NCBI RefSeq assembly: GCF_023278045.1
Contig: NZ_CP056783.1
Coordinates: 2,885,501 to 2,949,500 of the forward strand
Source of the DNA: Flavobacterium sp. K5-23
Lineage (GTDB): Bacteria; Bacteroidota; Bacteroidia; Flavobacteriales; Flavobacteriaceae
Length of the DNA stretch: 64,000 bases
Direction: 5' to 3'
Each line of letters starts with the position of its first letter. Within the stretch, counting starts at the first letter, position 1. Under the pieces are notes generated by a model. It saw nothing but the letters and a program-made list of their open reading frames with translations, ran no database searches and was not told the DNA's origin. This document shows, one piece after another, positions 44,253 to 52,691 of this stretch. The position numbers and the translations under genes were made by a program.

Positions 44253-44783
44253 ATGAACTTTTTAGAAAATTTTACAAAAGAGGTAATAGGAACTGGAATA
44301 CTACTGTTTTTAGTTATTTCATTGAGAATTATTGTTTCAAAATTAGTAAGACGATTTGCAAAATCAACTCATATCATTGAGCACCGTACAAATCTGGTTG
44401 TAAAATACATCCATTTATTAATTACAATTCTAGCTTTAATTTCTTTAATAATCATCTGGGGAGTACAGACTAAAGATATTTTTATCACTGTTTCTTCAAT
44501 TTCCACAGTAGTAGGTGTAGCGATGTTTGCCCAATGGTCCATACTGAGTAACATTACTTCTGGGATTATCCTGTTTTTTTCTTTTCCCTTTAAAATTGGG
44601 GATGTCATCCGTATTCATGACAAAGATTTCCCTATTGAAGCAGAAATTGAAGATATACGAGCTTTCCATGTTTCATTAATAACAAAGGATGGAGAAACGA
44701 TTATTTACCCTAATAATCTTCTTTTCCAAAAAGGGATTTCTATCCTGAAAATTCATTTTGATGATAAAGAATTTATTGACTAG
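44253..44783 (+). CDS. short mechanosensitive-channel-like protein (MscS family)
   Basis: A 176-residue MscS-domain protein, shorter than the two at the window start. It has an N-terminal helix (about 10-28), a second (about 50-72) and the pore-like helix plus following loop (about 78-107, TVSSISTVVGVAMFAQWSILSNITSG). The cytosolic beta domain (about 108-160) contains DVIRIHDKDFPIEAEIEDI and PNNLLFQKG. The C-terminal alpha/beta domain of full MscS is largely missing. It lies 11 bp downstream of maf, probably in the same operon. Confidence 0.82.
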   Translation: MNFLENFTKEVIGTGILLFLVISLRIIVSKLVRRFAKSTHIIEHRTNLVVKYIHLLITILALISLIIIWGVQTKDIFITVSSISTVVGVAMFAQWSILSNITSGIILFFSFPFKIGDVIRIHDKDFPIEAEIEDIRAFHVSLITKDGETIIYPNNLLFQKGISILKIHFDDKEFID

Positions 44784-44968
44784 TGTTTTTTAATTAAAAA
44801 TTAAATGTCGTATTATTATATTCTAAATTGAAAGTTTTAAAACCGTAATTATATAAAAAATAACAAAAAAAACATAACATATAACTGTTCAAAAAACATC
44901 ATATTTGCTTGTTAAAACATTAAATAATTTTAGAGATTTAAAACTTATCTTTTAATTACTATTACAAT

Positions 44969-46120
44969 ATGGGCAATACAATAAAATATCCTTTTTATAT
45001 CAGGCTTTCTTTTACTTTGATAAGTTTAATTAGTATTACTTATATTTTCCATTTAGGTAAAAATGTACTGATACCTATTCTAATGGCATTTCTAATTGCT
45101 GTTTTATTATTACCAATCAACAACTTTTTTAATACAAAATTGCGTTTTCCAAATGCTTTGGCTGTTACAATAACTGTTCTCCTTTTTGTATTATTAATAA
45201 TGGGGATTCTTGCATTTATATCCTATGAAATAAGTGATATTGCTTCAGATTTTGTAAAAATCAGAAAAAACATTAATATGTTCATCACTGATATTCATAG
45301 ATATATTAGAACAAACTTTAAAATTAGTATTTGGGAGCAAAGAAAATATATTGAGGATGTGGCTCAGGACTCCGTAAAGAAAGGAAAAGAAACAATTGGG
45401 ACTACTTTAATCTCAGTAACAGACACTATTTTAAACATTACGTTAATACCTATATATACTTTTCTAATTCTTTTATACAAAACACATTTCATAGTCTTTT
45501 TATCAAAACTATTCAGAAAAGAATATCATCCGAAATTGCAAGAAATTTTAGCTCAAATCAAGGTATCAGTACAAAGTTATATTTCTGGTTTGATTATAGA
45601 AATGATCGCCGTTTCAGTTTTAACAAGCATAGGTCTTTATTTAATAGGTGTTCAATACGCTATTTTATTAGGTATCATAACAGGGATACTAAATTTGATT
45701 CCCTATTTAGGTATTTTACTTGCCGGTATTTTAACCATTTTATCCTCATTGACTGGTACTCCAGATATATCAATAATCCTTGGAGTAATTGGAGTTAATT
45801 TCGTTGTACAAGTGATAGACAATAATGTACTTGTACCTATGATTATAAATACAAAAGTCAAAATAAACGCTTTTGTTTCCATAATTGGAATTATCATTGG
45901 TGGAGGTATTGCTGGGACTGCAGGAATGTTTTTAGCAATTCCTATATTAGCGATTCTAAAAATTATTTTTGATAGAATAGATTCTTTAGAACCTTGGGGT
46001 TATTTAATGAGTGATAATTTACCCAAAAATTACATTTGGAATGCAAAAGAGAAACCAAACCAAATTATAGAATCCACTACTGAGAATTTACAAAACGATA
46101 TAGAAAACAATACAACTTAA
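44969..46120 (+). CDS. AI-2E family transporter (PerM/YdiK type)
   Basis: A 383-residue membrane protein with about eight helices: pairs at about 12-55 and 65-90, a long soluble middle region (about 95-150) and a cluster at 152-345. IPYLGILLAGI and the GGIAGTAGMFLAIPILAI segment near 320 are the AI-2E/UPF0118 signatures. Some members export autoinducer-2; others are Na+/H+ exchangers or have unknown function, so only the family is certain. It has a 185-bp leader region with no clear promoter box and is probably transcribed alone. Confidence 0.9.
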   Translation: MGNTIKYPFYIRLSFTLISLISITYIFHLGKNVLIPILMAFLIAVLLLPINNFFNTKLRFPNALAVTITVLLFVLLIMGILAFISYEISDIASDFVKIRKNINMFITDIHRYIRTNFKISIWEQRKYIEDVAQDSVKKGKETIGTTLISVTDTILNITLIPIYTFLILLYKTHFIVFLSKLFRKEYHPKLQEILAQIKVSVQSYISGLIIEMIAVSVLTSIGLYLIGVQYAILLGIITGILNLIPYLGILLAGILTILSSLTGTPDISIILGVIGVNFVVQVIDNNVLVPMIINTKVKINAFVSIIGIIIGGGIAGTAGMFLAIPILAILKIIFDRIDSLEPWGYLMSDNLPKNYIWNAKEKPNQIIESTTENLQNDIENNTT

Positions 46121-46368
46121 GTATTCTTTCGAATAAAAACCGCCTTTTCATTCCTTTTTGTTTTAACTTTATATAACTAATACACAGGTTCCTATCATAA
46201 TAAAAATGACCTATAAATGGTTCTTGCTCCTACTCTATTATTTTTTTAAATATTGAGCAGCAAAAAAAATCATTATTAATTTGAATCTTTAAACCCAAAA
46301 AATAAGTTCAAACAAGCCAAACCTATTGACAAATCACAAGTTTAGTTTTTAAAATAAATTTTAAAAAA

Positions 46369-48180
46369 ATGCTTATTAATCATAAACATATTCTGTTTAT
46401 ATTATTTCTCTGCTACTTTCAGGTTTCTTTTTCCCAAAATAACAAAAAGAAAAAAGACACTTCTGATATTAATAGAGAAAATCAACTTATAATACAAAAA
46501 AGTAACTTTCCCAAGTTTATAAAAAAACATAAAGTTGAGTCAAATGATACTTTAAAACAAAAAAAAACTACTTTAAATTATATTGATTTTGAAGGTAAAA
46601 TTATTCGTAATATTTTCATTACCACACTTGATCCCTTTGGTTATTCGGATCTAGATACCATAATGAAACCAAAAGGATGGATTCAAAAAACGGGAAACAG
46701 AATCCATATTAAAACCAAGAAACTTGCAATTAGAAACTTATTACTCCTAAAAAAACATACCCCTTTTGATTCCATAGTAGTTAAGGAATCCGAACGCTTG
46801 TTACGAACTCAAAATTATGTTAATCAAGCCAATATAACCCAACAACTCATTAGCCCTGAGTCTGACTCGGTCGATGTTTTTGTTCGGGTTTTAGATTCCT
46901 GGAGTACCGTTCCACAAGGTTCTTTTATAAGTTCAGAATCTTTTGTAGAATTAAAAGAGTATAACTTTTTGGGGCTTGGACATCGTTTCGATAATAAGTA
47001 TACCAACAGCGCAGATGAAAAAAAGAAAGGATATGAAACATCCTATACCATTCCAAATATTAAAAACACTTACATAGGCACAAAATTAAGTTACCACAAA
47101 GAAGTGGCGGAATCTTATGGTAAAAGTATTGCCGTTGAGCGTCCGTTTTTCTCCCCTTTAACCAAATGGGCTGGCGGAATTTATTTAGACCAACAATTTC
47201 TTAAAGACACCCTTCAGGGACCTGATTTACAATATGCACAGCAAAATATAAAATTTGAAACCCAGGATTATTGGATGGGAAAATCATTCCGAATTTTTAA
47301 GGAAAACACGATAAAAGACAGAACAACAAATCTAATTTTAACCGGTCGATATCTTAATATAAATTATTTAGAAAGTCCTCTTTTAGATTATGATACCATC
47401 CGTTTTTATTCGAAAGAACACTTCATTCTAACCGGAATAGGTATTAACAGTCGTAAATTCGTAAAAGACCGTTTTATATTCAAGAACGGAATTATTGAGG
47501 ATGTTCCTATAGGAAGAATTTATGGTGTAACTGTAGGATATCAATATAAAAACAATAACTGGAAGCCTTATCTGGGATTCCAATTTTCCTATGGATCCTA
47601 TAATAAATGGGGATTTTTGAGTACTAATATTGAATTTGGAAGCTTTTTTGATAACTCAAAAACCGAACAAACTGCTTTTTCAATTTCAGCAAATTATTTT
47701 ACAAATCTAATAAAAGTGGGTAGTTGGAAATTGAGACAGTTTGTAAAGCCACAAATAATTATTGGACTAAACCGATTAAATACTCCCGGAGATCGACTTA
47801 CACTGATTGATGTTTTTGGTAGTCAAGATTTTAACAGTACACTAAATGGAACAAAAAAAATAGCCCTTACTTTACAAACACAGGCTTATTCACCATGGAG
47901 TTTATGGGGGTTTCGTTTAAATCCATATTTCAATTATTCGATTGCGATGTTATCCGGCATACAAAATTCCATTAAGAATAAACCGTATTCTAAAATTGGT
48001 ATTGGACTAATAATTAACAACGATTACTTAGTATTCAGTTCTTTTCAGCTATCTATCGCTTATTATCCAAGTACTCCATCTAATGGAGATAATGTATTTA
48101 GAATTAATTCATTTGAAACTTCAGATTATGGATTACATGGATTTGAATTGGCTAAACCTCGTACCCTTTCCTATAAATAA
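46369..48180 (+). CDS. predicted outer-membrane protein with POTRA-like and beta-barrel regions
   Basis: A 603-residue exported protein with signal peptide (about 1-22, ending VSFSQ). A lysine-rich stretch precedes a POTRA-like region (about 60-155; GKIIRNIFITTLDPFG, IRNLLLLKKHTPFD and NYVNQANITQQLI), the fold that BamA-type proteins use to bind partners. From about 180 on, alternating short strands with aromatic ends suggest an outer-membrane barrel ending at residue 603. This arrangement resembles Omp85-type proteins with a single POTRA, but the barrel signature (VRGY) is not visible, so the family call is tentative. It is monocistronic. Confidence 0.6.
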   Translation: MLINHKHILFILFLCYFQVSFSQNNKKKKDTSDINRENQLIIQKSNFPKFIKKHKVESNDTLKQKKTTLNYIDFEGKIIRNIFITTLDPFGYSDLDTIMKPKGWIQKTGNRIHIKTKKLAIRNLLLLKKHTPFDSIVVKESERLLRTQNYVNQANITQQLISPESDSVDVFVRVLDSWSTVPQGSFISSESFVELKEYNFLGLGHRFDNKYTNSADEKKKGYETSYTIPNIKNTYIGTKLSYHKEVAESYGKSIAVERPFFSPLTKWAGGIYLDQQFLKDTLQGPDLQYAQQNIKFETQDYWMGKSFRIFKENTIKDRTTNLILTGRYLNINYLESPLLDYDTIRFYSKEHFILTGIGINSRKFVKDRFIFKNGIIEDVPIGRIYGVTVGYQYKNNNWKPYLGFQFSYGSYNKWGFLSTNIEFGSFFDNSKTEQTAFSISANYFTNLIKVGSWKLRQFVKPQIIIGLNRLNTPGDRLTLIDVFGSQDFNSTLNGTKKIALTLQTQAYSPWSLWGFRLNPYFNYSIAMLSGIQNSIKNKPYSKIGIGLIINNDYLVFSSFQLSIAYYPSTPSNGDNVFRINSFETSDYGLHGFELAKPRTLSYK

Positions 48181-48276
48181 ACTTAATCTACTGATAATCA
48201 AATTATTTTACAGTATTTTTCTTAATTTTTTATTATCTTTATACTAGTTACGACATTAATTTAAAACCAATTAAAG

Positions 48277-48576
48277 ATGAAAAAACTATCCTTTTATTTA
48301 ATGATAATGATGTTGTCATTAAGTTTCCTTCCTTCCACAGCTCTAGCAGCTGAAAAAACAAATCCAAAAGAAGTTCCTGCTGAAGTTCAAAAAATGCTTG
48401 ACCGTCTAGAAGAGATTAAAGAAATTGATAAATCTTCATTAACCAGAGTTGAAAAAAAAGAACTTCGTAAAGAAGTAAAAGAGATTAAAACTAATTTAAG
48501 ATCGTCAGGAAATGGATTGTATCTTTCTATAGGAGCTATAATTATCATTATCCTTTTATTGATTCTTTTAGTATAA
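48277..48576 (+). CDS. small exported protein with C-terminal membrane helix
   Basis: A 99-residue protein with a signal peptide (about 1-24, ending ALAAE), a highly charged helical segment (about 30-75, rich in Glu and Lys, coiled-coil-like) and a C-terminal hydrophobic helix (about 80-99, LYLSIGAIIIIILLLILLV) ending at the last residue. This is typical of tail-anchored small flavobacterial membrane proteins of unknown function. A strong terminator at 48596-48633 separates it from the following secreted-protein gene, so it has its own transcript. Confidence 0.75.
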   Translation: MKKLSFYLMIMMLSLSFLPSTALAAEKTNPKEVPAEVQKMLDRLEEIKEIDKSSLTRVEKKELRKEVKEIKTNLRSSGNGLYLSIGAIIIIILLLILLV

Positions 48577-48595
48577 TTCTTTATACAAATAATTA

Positions 48596-48633
48596 AAAAG
48601 CTGTCTGAAATAATATTTAGACAGCTTTTTTTT
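48596..48633 (+). terminator. rho-independent terminator
   Basis: The stem AAAAGCTGTCT / AGACAGCTTTT with a T-run, 20 bp after the small membrane-protein gene. Confidence 0.88.
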
Positions 48634-48665
48634 ATAGACCAATCTATATATTTAAACACTAATCT

Positions 48666-48680
48666 TGGCACAGTTGTTGG
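48666..48680 (+). promoter_or_regulatory. sigma-54-like -24/-12 promoter
   Basis: TGGCACAGTTGTTGG matches the sigma-54 pattern TGGCAC(G/A)-N4-TTG(C). The -24 GG and the -12 region are correctly spaced; the last position is G instead of C. An almost identical element lies 74 bp before the start of the paralogous downstream gene, the same distance as here. Confidence 0.65.
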
Positions 48681-48739
48681 CTTTAACTCTAAAGTACTGA
48701 CTATGTTACTACTTACATAACAAGTTAAAAAAGAGAAAG

Positions 48740-49192
48740 ATGAAAACATTAAAATTAATTGCTTTAGGAATAGTCCTGTTTGTGACTGGTTCCATTCACG
48801 CACAAGTTTCAGTAAGTGTAAATATAGGCTCTCCTCCATTATGGGGTCCTGCTGGTTATGCTGAAGTAGACTATTATTACCTCCCAGATGTTCAGTCCTA
48901 TTATGACATACGAGCCTCCCAATTTATTTATTTTGGAAATGGTAGATGGATTAGATCAAGATACTTGCCTAGACAGTATCGAAACTATGATTTATACAGT
49001 GGTTATAAAGTTGTGCTGACTGACTATCGTGGAAATAGCCCATATATTCATTATAAAAATCATAAAACCAAATATTATAAAGGGTATAAAGGGAAACCAC
49101 AAAGAACAATTGGTAACAAACATGACAACCGCAATAATAGCAACAATAAAAAAGGAAATGAAAACAAGGGGAAAGGAAATAAAAAACATTAA
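48740..49192 (+). CDS. secreted cationic protein, paralog 1
   Basis: A 150-residue exported protein with signal peptide (about 1-21, ending SIHAQ). The middle is a Tyr-rich beta-like domain of unknown family (EVDYYYLPDVQSYYDIRA, FIYFGNGRWIRSRYLPRQYR). The C-terminal 45 residues are strongly basic and Asn/Lys/His-rich (about 105-150), predicted disordered and cationic. It shares this plan and about two-thirds of its residues, by eye, with the gene at 49355. Both are preceded by sigma-54-like promoters at identical distance. It is probably part of an envelope response. Confidence 0.78.
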   Translation: MKTLKLIALGIVLFVTGSIHAQVSVSVNIGSPPLWGPAGYAEVDYYYLPDVQSYYDIRASQFIYFGNGRWIRSRYLPRQYRNYDLYSGYKVVLTDYRGNSPYIHYKNHKTKYYKGYKGKPQRTIGNKHDNRNNSNNKKGNENKGKGNKKH

Positions 49193-49212
49193 TTTTTATT
49201 TCGATCAAACTA

Positions 49213-49245
49213 AAAAAGAAACGCAAACTGCGTTTCTTTTTTTTT
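49213..49245 (+). terminator. rho-independent terminator
   Basis: The stem AAAAAGAAACGCA / TGCGTTTCTTTTT with a three-base loop, 20 bp after the first paralog. Confidence 0.88.
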
Positions 49246-49280
49246 GAATAAACCCCAATAGAATAGCAATAAACGCATCG

Positions 49281-49295
49281 TGGCACAGTTGTTGG
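49281..49295 (+). promoter_or_regulatory. sigma-54-like -24/-12 promoter
   Basis: TGGCACAGTTGTTGG, identical over 15 bases to the element at 48666 and also 74 bp before its ATG. Adjacent sequence (GTTTTAGCACAGAAGTA here, GCTTTAACTCTAAAGTA at the first copy) is also similar. Confidence 0.65.
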
Positions 49296-49354
49296 TTTTA
49301 GCACAGAAGTATTGTTTGAAACAATATTTATATAACCCACAATAAATAATAAAG

Positions 49355-49870
49355 ATGAAAAAATTAAAATTAATCGCCATTGGAATAATACTACTCGTAT
49401 CGAGTTCGATTCAGTCACAAGTCTCCGTAAATGTAAATATAGGCACACCTCCTTTATGGGGACCCGTAGGTTATGCTGAAGTAGATTATTATTACCTACC
49501 AGATATAGAAGCCTATTATGATATTAGAGCAACGCAATTTATTTATTTTGGTAATGGAAGATGGATCAGATCCAGAAATTTACCAAGACAATATAGAAAT
49601 TACAATTTGCACAATGGGTATAAAGTAGTTTTAAATGATTACCACGGACATAGACCGTATTCCCATTTTAAAAATCATAAATCTAAATACTACAAAGGAT
49701 ACAAAGGAAACCATCAAAGAACCTATGGTAATAGAAATGGTAATTACAGACAACATGATAATTACAGGCATAATGACAAACACGGAAAACAAAATCATTA
49801 TAAAAACAATAAACGATATGAAAACCGTGATCATAAAAACCATAAAGGGAATAGAAAAGATAGAGATTAA
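49355..49870 (+). CDS. secreted cationic protein, paralog 2
   Basis: A 171-residue paralog of the gene at 48740 with the same signal peptide type (about 1-21, ending SIQSQ), Tyr-rich domain (EVDYYYLPDIEAYYDIRAT; FIYFGNGRWIRSRNLPRQY) and a longer, still more basic His/Asn/Lys tail (about 105-171, rich in HKNH, RHNDKHG). The tandem arrangement and the duplicated upstream element show that promoter and gene were duplicated together. The tail may bind anionic surface polymers or metals. No family is recognised, and the function is unknown. Confidence 0.78.
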   Translation: MKKLKLIAIGIILLVSSSIQSQVSVNVNIGTPPLWGPVGYAEVDYYYLPDIEAYYDIRATQFIYFGNGRWIRSRNLPRQYRNYNLHNGYKVVLNDYHGHRPYSHFKNHKSKYYKGYKGNHQRTYGNRNGNYRQHDNYRHNDKHGKQNHYKNNKRYENRDHKNHKGNRKDRD

Positions 49871-49905
49871 TCTAACTTGATTTCTAAAAAACATTCAAGA
49901 TGAAG

Positions 49906-49935
49906 AGAGGGAGCTAAATTTAGCTCCCTCTTTTT
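49906..49935 (+). terminator. rho-independent terminator
   Basis: The perfect 13-bp stem AGAGGGAGCTAAA / TTTAGCTCCCTCT, then a T-run, follows the second paralog by 36 bp. Confidence 0.9.
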
Positions 49936-50036
49936 GCGTTTATTCAATTTATCATTTTTATAAAAGAAATAAAAAACATCTTCAAAATTGATTTTATTAC
50001 TACATTTGAACTCATTGCAAATTAAATTTAAAAAAA

Positions 50037-52568
50037 ATGCAAAAACAGTATTACTACATATTTCTTTTTCTCTTTTTTTCTTTTCAAATACTACAAGCAC
50101 AACAGCCTAAAAAACCGAATTCAGTAGAAATATACAACCAAATCCAGAAGCTTAATTTTCTGGGATCTGTACTTTATATTGCTGCGCACCCTGATGATGA
50201 GAATACGCGGCTGATTTCGTATTTATCGAATGAAAAAAATGCTCGAACAGCTTATTTATCTCTAACTCGCGGTGATGGTGGGCAAAATTTAATAGGACCA
50301 CAATTAAGAGAATTATTAGGAGTAATTAGAACACAAGAACTTATTGAAGCCCGAAAAATTGACGGTGGAGAACAGCTATTTTCTCGTGCCAATGATTTTG
50401 GATATTCTAAAAATCCGGCAGAAACATTACAAATTTGGGATAAAGAAAAGGTTTTGTCCGATATCGTTTGGGCAATCAGAAAATTTCAACCAGATGTAAT
50501 CATAAATCGTTTTGATCATCGCTCTCCGGGAACTACTCACGGACATCATACTGCCTCGGCAATGTTGAGTGTGGAAAGTTTTGATTTAGCTAATAATCCA
50601 ACTGTTTATCCTGAACAACTAAAACTTGTAAAAACTTGGCAACCCAAACGCCAATTTTTCAATACTTCTTGGTGGTTTTATGGAGGGAAAGAAAAATTTG
50701 ATGCTGCTGACAAGACAAATTTAGTTTCATTACAAACAGGCGTATATTATTCTTCAACTGGAAAATCAAATCAGGAAATTGCAGCATTGAGTAGAAGTCG
50801 TCATCAGTCACAAGGTTTTGGAAGTACAGGAAGTCGTGGTGAAGAAACTGAATATTTAGAATTCATCAATGGAGAACGATTAATAGACAAAACAAATCTT
50901 TTTGAGGGGATAGATACAAGTTGGAACCGAGTAAAAGGCGGAAAATCTATTGGAGAATTATTAACAGTTATAGCGTCTCAATTTGATTTCTCTAATCCAT
51001 CTGCCAGTATTCCTGCTTTGGCGAAAGCCTACACTATGATACAATCATTAGAAGACAATAATTGGAAAACATTAAAATCTGATGAAATAAAAAATACAAT
51101 TGCCGCTTGTTCCGGACTCTATCTCGAAGCTGTTTCAAAAGACCAGGAAGTTACACAGGGAAGCCTTGTCAAACTAAAAATTGAGGCAATTAATCGAAGT
51201 GCTACCCCAATGCAATTGATGAGTATGACGACTTTGCCTGAAAATAAAAAAACAGTTGTAAAGACGGAGCTTAAAAAAAATATTTTAAATAATATAAACC
51301 TTGAATTGCAATTAGATTCTAACATCGCTTACACCCAACCCTACTATTTAAAAGAAAAAGGAGATGAAGGAATGTATACGGTTAATGATCAAAAAAACAT
51401 TGGAAAACCTGATATTATCCGAGAAGTAAAAGTGGTTTTCAATATTTTAATTGATGGAGTTGAAATTCCTTTTGAACGCACTGTGGTCTATAAATTTAAT
51501 GATCATGTAAAAGGGGAAATTTATAATTATCTTGATATTGTTCCTGAAGTAACCACTACAATTATTGATAAAATATCCCTTTTTAACAATGGAAAAGAAA
51601 AATACATTGCAGTAAATATTAAAGCTGGTAAAGATAACATTAAGGGAAATTTACAGCTTGAACTACCTGAAGACTGGAAAGTATTTCCAAAACAAATTCC
51701 GTTTGAAATAGAAAAAAACAAGGCAGAAAAAACTGTGTATTTTGAAGTTATCGCTCCTAAATATCCTTCTGAAGTTACCGCTAAAAGTATAGCTATAATT
51801 GATGGTAAAAGATATGATAGAGAACAAACCGTAATTAATTACGATCACATCACAAAGCAGCAGGTACTAAAACCAGCCGAAGCTAAATTCATCAAACTGG
51901 ATTTAAAAACTAACGGTCAAAAAATAGGTTATATTATGGGTGCAGGTGATGAAGTCCCTGAAAGCTTAACTCGAATGGGCTATAGTGTAACCTTACTGAA
52001 TGCGGAGGATATTACACCAGAAAAACTAGAATCATTAGATGTAGTAATTACTGGAATTCGTGCCTATAATACTGTTCAGGAATTAGCTAACAAACAAGCT
52101 ATTCTATTTGATTTTGTAAAAGAAGGAAAAACTATGATGGTGCAATACAATACTCTAGATGAGAATGTACCCGCCAATATAGCTCCTTATCCTTTAAAAA
52201 TTTCTAGAGATAGAGTAACTGAAGAAAATGCCGAAATGCGGTTTTTAGCTCCAAATCATCCCGTTTTAAATTACCCTAATAAAATCACGACAAAAGATTT
52301 TGAAGGATGGAAACAAGAACAAGGGTTGTACTATCCAAACGAATTTGACAAGGCTTTCACTCCTATTTTATCTTCAAACGATAAAGGGGAAGACCCTACA
52401 AATGGCGCTTTGTTAATTGCTCGCTATGGTAAAGGACATTACATCTATACAGGTTTAAGTTTTTTTAGAGAATTACCAGAGGGCGTTTCAGGAGCATATC
52501 GATTGTTATCAAATATAATCTCCTTAAAATCTGATGTAAATCTTCCACCTCAAAAGATAAAACAATAA
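50037..52568 (+). CDS. PIG-L (LmbE) family deacetylase, large secreted form
   Basis: An 843-residue exported protein with signal peptide (about 1-22, ending LQAQ). The N-terminal LmbE/PIG-L domain has the zinc motif AHPDDE (50-55) and the His cluster HGHH (about 168-171) in a DHRSPGTTHGHHTAS context. Such domains deacetylate N-acetylglucosaminyl groups. After about residue 350 come beta-rich domains, and the C-terminus (about 625-840) resembles a glutamine-amidotransferase-like fold (GYIMGAGDEVPESLTRMG, VVITGIRAYNT). It is the first gene of an apparent operon with a 35-residue ORF and an SSS-type symporter, suggesting sugar release and uptake. Confidence 0.88.
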   Translation: MQKQYYYIFLFLFFSFQILQAQQPKKPNSVEIYNQIQKLNFLGSVLYIAAHPDDENTRLISYLSNEKNARTAYLSLTRGDGGQNLIGPQLRELLGVIRTQELIEARKIDGGEQLFSRANDFGYSKNPAETLQIWDKEKVLSDIVWAIRKFQPDVIINRFDHRSPGTTHGHHTASAMLSVESFDLANNPTVYPEQLKLVKTWQPKRQFFNTSWWFYGGKEKFDAADKTNLVSLQTGVYYSSTGKSNQEIAALSRSRHQSQGFGSTGSRGEETEYLEFINGERLIDKTNLFEGIDTSWNRVKGGKSIGELLTVIASQFDFSNPSASIPALAKAYTMIQSLEDNNWKTLKSDEIKNTIAACSGLYLEAVSKDQEVTQGSLVKLKIEAINRSATPMQLMSMTTLPENKKTVVKTELKKNILNNINLELQLDSNIAYTQPYYLKEKGDEGMYTVNDQKNIGKPDIIREVKVVFNILIDGVEIPFERTVVYKFNDHVKGEIYNYLDIVPEVTTTIIDKISLFNNGKEKYIAVNIKAGKDNIKGNLQLELPEDWKVFPKQIPFEIEKNKAEKTVYFEVIAPKYPSEVTAKSIAIIDGKRYDREQTVINYDHITKQQVLKPAEAKFIKLDLKTNGQKIGYIMGAGDEVPESLTRMGYSVTLLNAEDITPEKLESLDVVITGIRAYNTVQELANKQAILFDFVKEGKTMMVQYNTLDENVPANIAPYPLKISRDRVTEENAEMRFLAPNHPVLNYPNKITTKDFEGWKQEQGLYYPNEFDKAFTPILSSNDKGEDPTNGALLIARYGKGHYIYTGLSFFRELPEGVSGAYRLLSNIISLKSDVNLPPQKIKQ

Positions 52569-52579
52569 TAAATACGAAT

Positions 52580-52687
52580 ATGAAGGAACCAAAAAATAAA
52601 AACTGGAAAAAAAGCTATAGTTGGGTGCTAATAGCCAATGCGATATACATATCCATCTTTTACCTAATAATGAAATTATACTCTTAA
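52580..52687 (+). CDS. short membrane protein between PIG-L and symporter genes
   Basis: A 35-residue frame (ATG 52580, TAA 52685-52687) with a charged N-terminus (MKEPKNKNWKKSYS) and one hydrophobic helix (about 16-33, VLIANAIYISIFYLIMKL). It starts 12 bp after the PIG-L stop and ends 4 bp before the symporter ATG, so it fits the operon tightly. A short ORF in this position recurs, to my memory, in related flavobacteria. It could be a small accessory subunit of the symporter. Confidence 0.6.
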   Translation: MKEPKNKNWKKSYSWVLIANAIYISIFYLIMKLYS

Positions 52688-52691
52688 AAAC

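Noticed and set aside
49635..49880. An alternative + strand frame within the second cationic paralog
   Set aside because: It reads only repetitive Thr/Ile/Met-rich sequence in another frame of the low-complexity tail; the paralog frame is conserved between the two copies.
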